Source of the DNA: Acidobacteriota bacterium
Lineage (GTDB): Bacteria > Acidobacteriota > Vicinamibacteria > Vicinamibacterales > UBA8438
NCBI GenBank assembly: GCA_011523485.1
Contig: WTGR01000609.1
Location: forward strand, 1 to 5,079
Reading direction: 5' to 3'
DNA: 5,079 nt
Shown: piece by piece, positions 1 through 5,079 of the stretch
Position numbering within the stretch: the first letter of the stretch is position 1
Layout: every line of letters begins with the position of its first letter
Translations under genes and position numbers: made by a program
Notes under the pieces: model-generated
Told to the model about the DNA's origin: nothing
Databases searched by the model: none
What the model saw: only the letters and a program-made list of their open reading frames with translations

Positions 1-22
1 CCGATCTGGTACCGAGTCGCGT

Positions 23-274
23 TCACTTTTCCGCGGATCTCAGTGACCGTTGACAGAGAACTCGAACCTCGACAATCTGCTTGCTGATACGCCAACTGGT
101 TCCTTCTCTGAGGCGTATTCTGCAATAGCGTATCCACTTTTCGCTCGCCGACGCCTGATCAGGAGACGGCAGGGAATCCGCATGCTTCTTCAGGAATCTA
201 ATGCTGGAGTTCGCCCGCCATTTCGAGAAATTCGACCACCACTGCGGGAGCTTGGCTTCGTTTGACTGCCGCAT
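23..274 (-). CDS. Small basic hypothetical protein (83 aa), coupled to the upstream gene
   Basis: The 83-residue product is basic and Trp/Arg/Ser-rich, beginning MRQSNEAKLPQWWSNFSKW. No known domain is recognised and there is no signal peptide or membrane helix. The C-terminal half (SEKWIRYCRIRLREGTSW) is strongly basic, which could suit nucleic-acid or membrane-surface contact; this is inference only. The main support is the start context: GGAGG with a 5-base spacer before ATG 274, and a TGA stop of the upstream gene only one base away. Codon choice is less GC-rich at third positions than in the kinase gene. The plus-strand frame at 50-265 overlaps it in antisense, begins with TTG, and is a weaker candidate. 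Confidence 0.5.
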   Translation of the reverse strand: MRQSNEAKLPQWWSNFSKWRANSSIRFLKKHADSLPSPDQASASEKWIRYCRIRLREGTSWRISKQIVEVRVLCQRSLRSAEK

Positions 275-275
275 C

Positions 276-521
276 TCAGCCTCCGGGGTTCACTTCGGAT
301 CCGTTGAAATTTCCCGCGCGGTGGGCGGCGCGGTCGTTCGAGTCCACCTGCATCATCCGATCTGCAATCCGCCACGACTGCTTGCATACGTCGGAATAGG
401 AGTCCTCAAGCTGCGAGAAGTGCTCCTCGGGGTCTTCTACGCCGGCGAGTAGCTTGTGAAGTGCGAAGGCGGCGAAAATTGTGCGATCGTCGATGGTCTG
501 CGTGAACGGTTTACTCGACAT
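276..521 (-). CDS. Small hypothetical protein (81 aa) behind a strong ribosome site
   Basis: I do not recognise this protein. It begins MSSKPFTQTIDDRTIFAAFA. The central part, about residues 10-60, is predicted helical and contains HKLLAGVEDPEEHFSQLEDS and a second amphipathic stretch, SWRIADRMMQVDSNDRAA. The last 15 or so residues are polar and Gly/Asn-rich. There is no signal peptide or membrane segment, so it is probably cytosolic. ATG 521 is preceded by AAGGAG (537-532) with a 10-base spacer, one of the clearest ribosome sites in the window. This supports a real gene despite its size. It sits 31 bases after the frame at 553-1047 and one base before the ATG of the frame at 23-274, so it is probably the middle gene of a small operon. 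Confidence 0.75.
   Translation of the reverse strand: MSSKPFTQTIDDRTIFAAFALHKLLAGVEDPEEHFSQLEDSYSDVCKQSWRIADRMMQVDSNDRAAHRAGNFNGSEVNPGG
280..284 (-). promoter_or_regulatory. Ribosome site inside a stop codon context, coupling two small genes
   Basis: The minus strand reads GGAGGCTGAGATG. The last two glycine codons of the upstream gene (GGA GGC) form the Shine-Dalgarno GGAGG. The TGA stop follows, then one base, then the ATG of the next frame. The spacer from GGAGG to ATG is 5 bases. This is the classic layout for termination-reinitiation coupling. Confidence 0.55.
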
Positions 522-552
522 TGGGGTTATTCTCCTTTGGATGTGGCTCCCT

Positions 553-1047
553 TTAGTCGGGGGTACGGACCAGATTCGTGTCGAAATATACCCAAACCGG
601 GTCGCGCCGTCGGATGTCCCGAGTGCACGCGCGAGTGGCCTCCGGTGCGTCCGACGTTAGGCCGCCTGTCGCGTCGGAATTCTCGCCGTCCTTGTCGTCC
701 GCAGGGCCCGTGGGGCCTCTGCGTCCCGGCCCCCCATGCGGTGCCGCAACAAGACCAGCCGATCGAACCGGAGAGAACAGTACCCATCTCGACGTCGTCG
801 TTACCCAGTCGGTCGGAGAATCGGAAACCGTGGAGAACCCAGGAAGCCGGATGTAGCACTTCGCGGCCATGACGACCAACGGCCACGGCGTAGACGTCGG
901 CACGGCGACCGCGCTGCAGGCGACGCCGTTCCGGCTAAAGGGCGGCAGGGTCGCCATCCAGTTCGATCTAACAGTGTCCACGCTGAACGAGCCAGGTACC
1001 TTAGTACTGGCGCCCACAAATACGTCAACATATATGGATGCCATCAT
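553..1047 (-). CDS. Hypothetical protein with a short collagen-like patch (uncertain)
   Basis: This is a 164-codon open frame on the same strand as the other genes. It ends 31 bases before the well-supported gene at 276-521, which suggests one transcript. From ATG 1047 or the adjacent ATG 1044 (AAGGG lies 6 bases before the latter) it reads MMASIYVDVFVGAS and continues rich in Ser, Thr, Val and Pro. A patch with Gly at every third position (GGPGRRGPTGPA) is followed by a charged linker DDKDGENSD. No known domain is recognised. The antisense plus frame (578-856, then 869-1057) shares the same third codon positions and also reads like protein in part. Base composition by codon position, counted by hand, is nearly symmetrical and does not decide between them. 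A TAG at 854-856 interrupts the plus frame, and operon context favours this strand. The N-terminus may have been altered by the nearby transposase insertion. Confidence 0.42.
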   Translation of the reverse strand: MMASIYVDVFVGASTKVPGSFSVDTVRSNWMATLPPFSRNGVACSAVAVPTSTPWPLVVMAAKCYIRLPGFSTVSDSPTDWVTTTSRWVLFSPVRSAGLVAAPHGGPGRRGPTGPADDKDGENSDATGGLTSDAPEATRACTRDIRRRDPVWVYFDTNLVRTPD

Positions 1048-1069
1048 GCACCCTTGAGGGCCAGTTGGC

Positions 1070-1965
1070 ATGCCGAGAAAGAGTCCGTACGACATTGAAC
1101 TACACGATGACCAAGCGGTGGAGCCGTAGCGCCGTGCACGAAGGTATACGTTGCCGTATTTCTCGGCCCTGCGAACCCAGATGATCCTCCTGGCCGCCGA
1201 CGGATGGCGAAACGACCAGGTCGCCAAGCAGTTGAACGGGTCGCCGAGGAGTGGTCACCAAGTAGCGCAAGCGCTTCTTCGAGCGACGGCTCGCGGGGTT
1301 GGACGACCCCGACCGCCCGGGCCGGCCTCGGGTTTCGCCCCCGGAAGTCGTCGTCTGGGTCAAATCCCTCGCCTGTGAGTTGCCTTCCACGCACGGGGTG
1401 CCCTTAGCGCGATGGAGCTGGGCGGAGCTCGCGCGGTACGTGCAGGAATCCAGCGGGGTCGGCACTGTCAGTGGTAGGAGGATTTGGCGGTGGTTCTCCA
1501 AGGACGCGATTCGTCCTTTGCAGCATCGATCCTGGCTTTTCGCCGCGACCCCCACTTCGCTCGGAAGGCCGCACCTGCCCTCGATCTGGACCAGCGGTTC
1601 TGGGAAGGCCAACCCCTCCACGACGAGTTCGGCACCTCGGCGGACGAGAAGACGAGCGTCCGTACGCGTCGCCGTACCCATGCCTTCGCACCTGCCCGCC
1701 CCCGCCGCGCAATGCGCGTCGAACACGAATATCAACGCCGCGGTGTCTGGGCCTATCTCCCAACCCTCGACCTTCACCATGCCCACTTGGTCGGACGCTG
1801 TGAAGTCCAAACCGGAATCACGACTTCTTCCGGCGCTTGGTCGAGCAGCATGGCCACCGCTCCCTACCACCAGCCCAGGCGCGTGTTCTGGATCGCCCAC
1901 ACCGGCACCTCGCACCGCGGCGCGCGATCCATCCAGCGGGCGCGTTGCCGAACTTGGGCTCCTGC
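1070..1965 (+). pseudogene. Decayed IS630-family transposase
   Basis: Reading across frames recovers a typical IS630-family DDE transposase. It starts at ATG 1070 with MPRKSPYDIEL, then a helix-turn-helix region (TLPYFSALRTQMILLAADGW), then FFERRLAGLDDPDRPGRPR, RIWRWFSKDAIRP, a segment with the first catalytic Asp (ADEKTS, codon 1643-1645), MRVEHEYQRRGVWAYL, and RRVFWIAHTGTSHRGA. Lesions: TAG at 1127-1129; a frame change near 1250; TAG at 1263-1265 where the family normally has Trp; a frame change near 1540; a short out-of-frame patch at about 1821-1849; and another change near 1944. The second catalytic Asp (normally in a DNGSSH-type motif) is His here (codon 1898-1900), and the C-terminus with the third acidic residue is missing. 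The product cannot be active. The remnant lies on the strand opposite to the flanking genes, so it probably inserted between them. Insertion ends were not located. Confidence 0.9.
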
Positions 1966-2191
1966 CGCGTTGCGGACCGGGTGGGTGGTGCCTTCCTGCC
2001 GCTCGCCTTTCCATGGTTCAGGTGGGCTTCAACCGGGGCCACAACCGGAGATCGCGCCTTTGCCGAGTGCAGGACCGTCGTGCGTTTGCACGAAACGCCG
2101 TCCGGGACGCCAGCCGTCGCAGCACCAGAACCAATACGGCATGGCGTGCTCCCGCGTTGGTCGCGTGTCTCGGGGTCACTACGGATCCAAG
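1966..2191. other. Stretch without a recognisable gene beside the transposase remnant
   Basis: This is where the C-terminal part of an IS630 transposase should lie, including the usual HASWLNQVE-type segment with the third catalytic residue. None of the three plus frames shows it. The minus frame starting with TTG at 2195 is open but runs antisense into the transposase remnant and has no ribosome site. I found no matching terminal inverted repeats. Confidence 0.4.
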
Positions 2192-2773
2192 TCAATCCCG
2201 TCCGCCGTCGTCGTTTTCCGGCACTTGGCCATCGTCACCCACCACCTCTACTATCGGCACGTCGCTCCCGCCCGCCGACTCCGGATCATTAGACACTGGT
2301 GGTTCTTTCCCCGCCATATACTGACCTATCATCGCCAGAACCGACACCACCACCACGAGGATAAGAAGCGGTGGATAACTGTACAAGAAAGGCTTGGCCA
2401 CACTACTGCCATCAAGGCCCAGAGCGGCCGCAATCTCGGCCGGGTCCTGTGACTGAGCAGAACGACACCTCCCGCTTGTCTCAGACAATGGTACGCAGAC
2501 GACGAACTCACCTCCCCAAGTCCAGAGATTCATCCAGAACACACCGAAGTAGCTATGCCGGAAGGCCAATACCATACCGGGGAGCTCGGGCAACTCGCTT
2601 TCCAGCACCTCATAGTCCTCACCGTAAGTGATGAACAGAAAGCCGCGCTGAGCTTCAGCTTGAGACGGAGATAGGACTAACAACACGACCAAGAGCACCA
2701 AACACCACGGCAGTCTTGGGGTTACCCCGGCCCAACGATGACCGAAAAGACTCCGGGCCTCCTGCCCGCCCAT
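2192..2773 (-). CDS. Envelope protein with signal peptide and C-terminal membrane helix
   Basis: With ATG 2773 the product is 193 residues. A basic n-region and a hydrophobic core (about 24-35, LVLLVVLLVL) lead to an AEA|Q signal-peptidase site after residue 41. An extracytoplasmic domain of about 90 residues follows. It starts RGFLFITYGED and holds an aromatic patch VFWMNLWTWGGEF (78-90) and two cysteines (93 and 103) that could form a disulfide. A membrane helix spans about 136-154 (LLILVVVVSVLAMIGQYMA), with an acidic cytoplasmic tail of about 38 residues. The layout fits a single-pass envelope protein with its sensing domain outside. The FW-x-LWTW-G patch recalls uncharacterised bacterial membrane proteins; this is from memory and unverified. 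The frame also extends to GTG 2950, but that adds 59 residues unlike a signal sequence and has no clear ribosome site. ATG 2773 has AAAGGGG directly before it, which is closer than ideal, so the start is uncertain. Confidence 0.78.
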   Translation of the reverse strand: MGGQEARSLFGHRWAGVTPRLPWCLVLLVVLLVLSPSQAEAQRGFLFITYGEDYEVLESELPELPGMVLAFRHSYFGVFWMNLWTWGGEFVVCVPLSETSGRCRSAQSQDPAEIAAALGLDGSSVAKPFLYSYPPLLILVVVVSVLAMIGQYMAGKEPPVSNDPESAGGSDVPIVEVVGDDGQVPENDDGGRD

Positions 2774-3033
2774 CCCCTTTCTCACGAGGGTGTTGTGCCG
2801 ACCGGCGACGCCGACCCCCGCGTCTATGGAAATGGCAACACTATCCTCGTGAGTCGTTGCGTGGAACAAGACGCCCTCCCTCGCAGGGTTACGTGCTAGC
2901 GAGGCTTCGCCCTCAGCCCCGCGAGCATGTAGGTCTCGCGTGATCGGCACCGCCGGTTGAAGGATCCGGATGGCAAAAAACGATCAAAACCTGAACTTGA
3001 CTCATCTGTAAAGATGCCGGCCGTTCAAGGATT
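2774..3033. other. 260-base stretch between paralogue 2 and the envelope protein gene
   Basis: This stretch holds no convincing gene if the envelope protein starts at 2773. The minus frame is open from 2774 to 2950, but its translation has no recognisable motif. An A6 run near 2973-2978 reads as T6 on the minus strand, but I found no strong stem in front of it. The spacing would allow a separate promoter for the envelope gene, though I see no clear -35/-10 pair. Confidence 0.4.
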
Positions 3034-3525
3034 CTAGTACGGGGTGCCGACACACCAGTAGCCAGCCAGCCGGGGGACGGCTTCGGCGTCGCGGTCACCC
3101 GCTGGCGCCGCTCGCTTCGAGCGGATTTCGCAGTACCGTTCGACATCGGCAGCAGCACGACGGGCCGCCTCGACGTTGATCGAATTCCGGCCGGCGGAGT
3201 GGCGCACTGCACGTTCTGCCAGCATCCACCCAACCCCGGTCACGTTGTCCCGGTCCTGCAACCATCGGTTTCCTTGACGACGCATCGCCGCCAAGAATTT
3301 CGTTTTGAAATGGTCGTGCCACCAGACCACCGCGTCGTAGTCGACGGTCATCCGCATGCCGATCGTCTGGCCCACGGCGAAGAAGCAGTCGCCCAACACG
3401 TAGCCTACCGCCTCCGCCAGTTCCGGTGTTGCGGCCCCGGAGTCGGCGCTGGTTCCCGTACCGGCCCGAGTTGGAGCGGCGGCAGGATCTTGCACGTTGT
3501 TCGATGCTGGCATCGTGTCGCTCAT
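3034..3525 (-). CDS. Small paralogous protein 2 (WWH family, unknown function)
   Basis: The product is 163 residues. The first 36 or so are rich in Ala, Thr, Ser and Pro and look disordered. Residues 42-132 are homologous to the product of 3575-3943. Shared motifs are DCFxAVGQ (46-53), DxD in VDYD (61-64), WWH (68-70), DR..VT.VG (91-99), RxVxH ending at His109, and VER.C (128-132). A 31-residue tail with Cys158 is unique to this copy. No signal peptide or membrane helix is present, so it is probably cytosolic. ATG 3525 is supported by GGGGAGG with an 8-base spacer. The pair looks like a tandem duplication that has since diverged; the extra disordered N-terminus suggests separate partners or roles. 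Position downstream of a kinase makes these proteins candidate substrates or adaptors, which is inference. The function is unknown. Confidence 0.9.
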   Translation of the reverse strand: MSDTMPASNNVQDPAAAPTRAGTGTSADSGAATPELAEAVGYVLGDCFFAVGQTIGMRMTVDYDAVVWWHDHFKTKFLAAMRRQGNRWLQDRDNVTGVGWMLAERAVRHSAGRNSINVEAARRAAADVERYCEIRSKRAAPAGDRDAEAVPRLAGYWCVGTPY

Positions 3526-3544
3526 CTATACAACCTCCCCTGGC

Positions 3545-3566
3545 ATGACCGCATCAGGCGAGTCAT
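3545..3566 (-). promoter_or_regulatory. Imperfect hairpin between the two paralogous genes
   Basis: The minus strand contains ATGAC-T-CGC, a 5-base loop CTGAT, then GCG-GTCAT. This gives an 8-bp stem with one bulged base. It lies in the 49-base gap between the paralogues, 19 bases upstream of the second start codon. No T-run follows, so it is not a classical terminator; mRNA processing or translational control is possible. Such a small stem can arise by chance. Confidence 0.25.
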
Positions 3567-3574
3567 GATCCCAA

Positions 3575-3943
3575 TCATATGGAGAACGCCGTCGCCGCCG
3601 AATCCGTACAGTTCGGCAAATGGGCCTCCCGGGTCGCGTTCATCTGGCAGCCGCGCTCGACTTCTGCCGACGCACGGGCCGCCACCACCAAGTCGATGTT
3701 GGCGCGGCGGCCGGCGTGCTGAACCACGCGCTGGCCGAGATAGCGGCCCACCGCCGTTACCCGGCGGCGGTCAGCGGCCCAAGACGTACCCCGCATGGTC
3801 ATCGCGTGGTGGAACGCCTGCCGATATCGCCGGTGCCACCAAGTCACGGTGTCGAAATCTATTGCCTTGTCGGAGCCGACGGCCTGACCAACGGCCAGGA
3901 AACAGTCGGAGAGGATGTAGTCGAGGTCTGTGACCCGAGTCAC
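3575..3943 (-). CDS. Small paralogous protein 1 (WWH family, unknown function)
   Basis: The product is 122 residues and soluble, with no signal peptide or membrane helix. I do not recognise the family. It aligns without gaps to the next gene product over 91 residues (from Tyr9 to Cys99), with 41 identities by hand count. Shared motifs are DCFxAVGQ (Asp13-Gln20), DxD in IDFD (28-31), WWH (35-37), DR..VT.VG (58-66), RxVxH ending at His76, and VER.C (95-99). The conserved Asp, His and Glu residues could be catalytic or metal-binding, or the domain may simply be a helical adaptor; this is inference. The C-terminal 23 residues are not shared. It follows the kinase gene by 79 bases, with a hairpin in the gap. 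GTG 3943 was chosen for its strong ribosome site; GTG 3973 would add 10 residues. The paralogy and an intact frame make the gene convincing. Confidence 0.87.
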   Translation of the reverse strand: MTRVTDLDYILSDCFLAVGQAVGSDKAIDFDTVTWWHRRYRQAFHHAMTMRGTSWAADRRRVTAVGRYLGQRVVQHAGRRANIDLVVAARASAEVERGCQMNATREAHLPNCTDSAATAFSI

Positions 3944-3948
3944 TGGCG

Positions 3949-3956
3949 CCTTCCTT
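3949..3956 (-). promoter_or_regulatory. Ribosome binding site that fixes the GTG start at 3943
   Basis: The minus strand reads AAGGAAGG, then a 5-base spacer CGCCA, then GTG. The longer in-frame alternative, GTG at 3973, sits inside the hairpin at 3964-3981 and has no purine-rich site before it. The shorter start is therefore preferred. Confidence 0.7.
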
Positions 3957-3963
3957 TGCAAAA

Positions 3964-3981
3964 TCCCACTCACTAGTGGGA
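3964..3981 (-). terminator. Hairpin plus T4: weak terminator or attenuator after the kinase gene
   Basis: On the minus strand a perfect 7-bp stem (TCCCACT / AGTGGGA) with a 4-base loop AGTG is followed directly by TTTT (3963-3960). It lies 41 bases past the kinase stop codon and just before the ribosome site of the next gene. The stem is short and the T-run is only four, so partial termination or attenuation between kinase and downstream genes is more plausible than a full stop. It could also act on mRNA stability. Confidence 0.45.
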
Positions 3982-4022
3982 GAACGCTGGTGAGCGCGAT
4001 TCCGTACAGTCAGGGAGGGCGC

Positions 4023-5079
4023 TCAGTGGACGTGCGCTTGGATGATCGTCCGGAGCCGGTGCAGTTCGCTCCGCATGGCGCCCGCACTCTCCGGTCGCCG
4101 GGTGATGTTAGGTGACAAGGCGTTGCGCAAGAACGACGCCAACCCGAAGGGACACGTCGGTCGGTAGTCGCGGATGTCGGGTACCCCGGCCCGTTCCGCA
4201 GCGGCCAGCACGGTCCCTACGTCCTTGGCGGCGAACGGGTGGTGCCCGGCGATCGCTTCGTAGAGCACCAGCGCCAGTCCCCACAGGTCGAAAGACGGCT
4301 GAGGCCTGCTGCCAGCGAGTGCCTCCGGGGCCAAGTACAACGGCGTGCCGACCAGCCGTTCGTCAACGGTCACCGTGGCGGCTGGATTGTCCGACCGGAG
4401 CAACGCATCGGTCACGCGGCCCGACAGTGGCTCCGCCCCGGAGCGTGTACCCCGGGGTCCATCGAGCAGAGCCAACCCGAAGTCGAGCAACTTCGGTCGG
4501 CGGTCGCTCGTATAGCCAATGTTGCTCGGCTTCACGTCGCGGTGCAGCACTCCCGACGCGTGCACACGATCCAGGACGTCCGCGAGTACGATCCCAAGAT
4601 CGATCACATCCACGTAAGGCACCGGTCCCCGACGGATCCAGTCACGTAGCGTGCCCCCGTCGAGATACTCGACGACCAGCATCGGCGTACCCCGCCACTG
4701 TTCCGTGCCGTAGATGAGTGCCAGATTCGGGTGAAGAACCCTCGCCATCGTTCGCGCCTCCCGGTGCAACCGTTCGGCCGACTCTGACCGGAGTGATGGC
4801 AGTGTCTTGATCGCCACCTGACGGTCTAGGACCATGTCGACTGCCAGATAGACGACGCCCATACCTCCGGTCCCGACCAGACGCTCGAGACGAAACTTCC
4901 CCTGGACGAGCAACGGTAGTGCGGCAAGGGTTGTGCCGGTCCCACAAGAGCATTGGCGGGTCTCTGGGCTCCACACCAGCGAGCACGCCGGACAGTACAC
5001 GGCCGGTTCGTCCTGCCAGTCGAAGGGATTGTCCCGTTCGCTGTTGAACTTTGCGGGTGGCAGACTCCCTTTTCCTCCG
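4023..5079 (-). CDS. Zinc-ribbon Ser/Thr protein kinase (5' end outside window)
   Basis: Hanks-type (eukaryote-like) Ser/Thr kinase, which transfers ATP phosphate to Ser/Thr of protein partners. Numbering from the GTG at 5000: a CPAC...CSC cluster (Cys 3, 6, 17, 19) suggests an N-terminal zinc ribbon; the kinase domain follows from about residue 35. Visible motifs are the glycine loop VGTGGMGVVY (42-51), VAIK Lys65, HRDVKPSN (153-160; catalytic Asp155, Lys157, Asn160), DFG (173-175), APE (224-226) and Asp238 of helix F. All key catalytic residues are present, so it should be active. The DFG-to-APE stretch is about 50 residues, longer than usual. No transmembrane helix is seen and the protein ends soon after the kinase domain, so it is probably cytosolic. 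The GTG at 5000 lacks a ribosome site, and the frame remains open through 5001-5078 with protein-like residues (for example FDWQDEPAVYCPAC), so the gene very likely starts beyond the window. The family assignment is firm; the partners are unknown. Confidence 0.96.
   Translation of the reverse strand, partial: GGKGSLPPAKFNSERDNPFDWQDEPAVYCPACSLVWSPETRQCSCGTGTTLAALPLLVQGKFRLERLVGTGGMGVVYLAVDMVLDRQVAIKTLPSLRSESAERLHREARTMARVLHPNLALIYGTEQWRGTPMLVVEYLDGGTLRDWIRRGPVPYVDVIDLGIVLADVLDRVHASGVLHRDVKPSNIGYTSDRRPKLLDFGLALLDGPRGTRSGAEPLSGRVTDALLRSDNPAATVTVDERLVGTPLYLAPEALAGSRPQPSFDLWGLALVLYEAIAGHHPFAAKDVGTVLAAAERAGVPDIRDYRPTCPFGLASFLRNALSPNITRRPESAGAMRSELHRLRTIIQAHVH

Noticed and set aside
456..872. Plus-strand frame at 456-872 and minus frame at 527-886
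   Set aside because: Both have Pro/Arg-rich, low-complexity translations and poor starts, and they conflict with better supported minus-strand genes.
1100..2014. Long minus-strand open frame (304 codons) antisense to the transposase
   Set aside because: The plus strand gives clear IS630 motifs across this region. The antisense translation is Arg/Pro/Ser-rich with no motif, typical of a shadow in GC-rich DNA.
1818..2195. Minus-strand frame starting with TTG 2195, overlapping the envelope protein stop
   Set aside because: The TTG start overlaps the TGA in a coupling-like way, but there is no ribosome site, the composition is poor, and it runs antisense through the transposase remnant.
1000..2250. 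Terminal inverted repeats and TA duplication of the IS630 element
   Set aside because: I compared the left flank (1000-1069) with the reverse complement of the right flank (2100-2250) and found no convincing match, so the ends are not called.
2774..2950. Extension of the envelope protein to GTG 2950
   Set aside because: It would place 59 hydrophilic residues before the signal peptide, with no clear ribosome site; it remains possible but less likely.
3199..3933. Plus-strand open frame across both paralogous genes
   Set aside because: It is antisense to two genes supported by mutual homology and ribosome sites; its Arg/Pro/Gly-rich translation has no motif.
4112..4717. Plus-strand open frames (4112-4717 and 4239-4649) across the kinase gene
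   Set aside because: They are antisense shadows of a kinase with complete catalytic motifs.
1..5079. CRISPR array, tRNA or rRNA genes
   Set aside because: I saw no regularly spaced repeats, no tRNA cloverleaf sequence and no rRNA segments by eye.

Overview
This is a GC-rich bacterial window in which nearly all credible genes lie on the minus strand. The eukaryote-like Ser/Thr kinase, purine-rich ribosome sites, GTG starts and IS630-type transposase remnant fit a large-genome, high-GC bacterium such as a planctomycete, actinomycete or myxobacterium. The sequence does not decide among these.

Reading the minus strand from right to left, the window opens inside a zinc-ribbon Ser/Thr protein kinase gene (4023-5079). 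Its reading frame stays open to the window edge, so its true start is outside. A short hairpin followed by four T residues lies between the kinase and the next gene and looks like a weak terminator or attenuator. Two tandem small genes follow (3575-3943 and 3034-3525). They encode paralogous proteins that align without gaps over 91 residues at about 45% identity by hand count. I do not recognise this family. Next is a predicted secreted or membrane-anchored protein (2192-2773) with a signal peptide, an extracytoplasmic domain and a C-terminal membrane helix. Together these genes look like a small signalling module: a soluble kinase, two related candidate adaptor or substrate proteins, and one envelope protein.

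The middle of the window (about 1070-1965) holds a badly decayed IS630-family transposase on the plus strand. It has two in-frame amber codons, at least five frameshifts, one lost catalytic aspartate and no C-terminal end. The stretch from about 1966 to 2191 shows nothing recognisable.

The left part returns to minus-strand small genes. There is a 164-codon open frame of uncertain reality (553-1047), then a well-supported 81-residue protein behind a strong Shine-Dalgarno site (276-521), then an 83-codon frame that appears translationally coupled to it (23-274). None of the three has a recognisable function.
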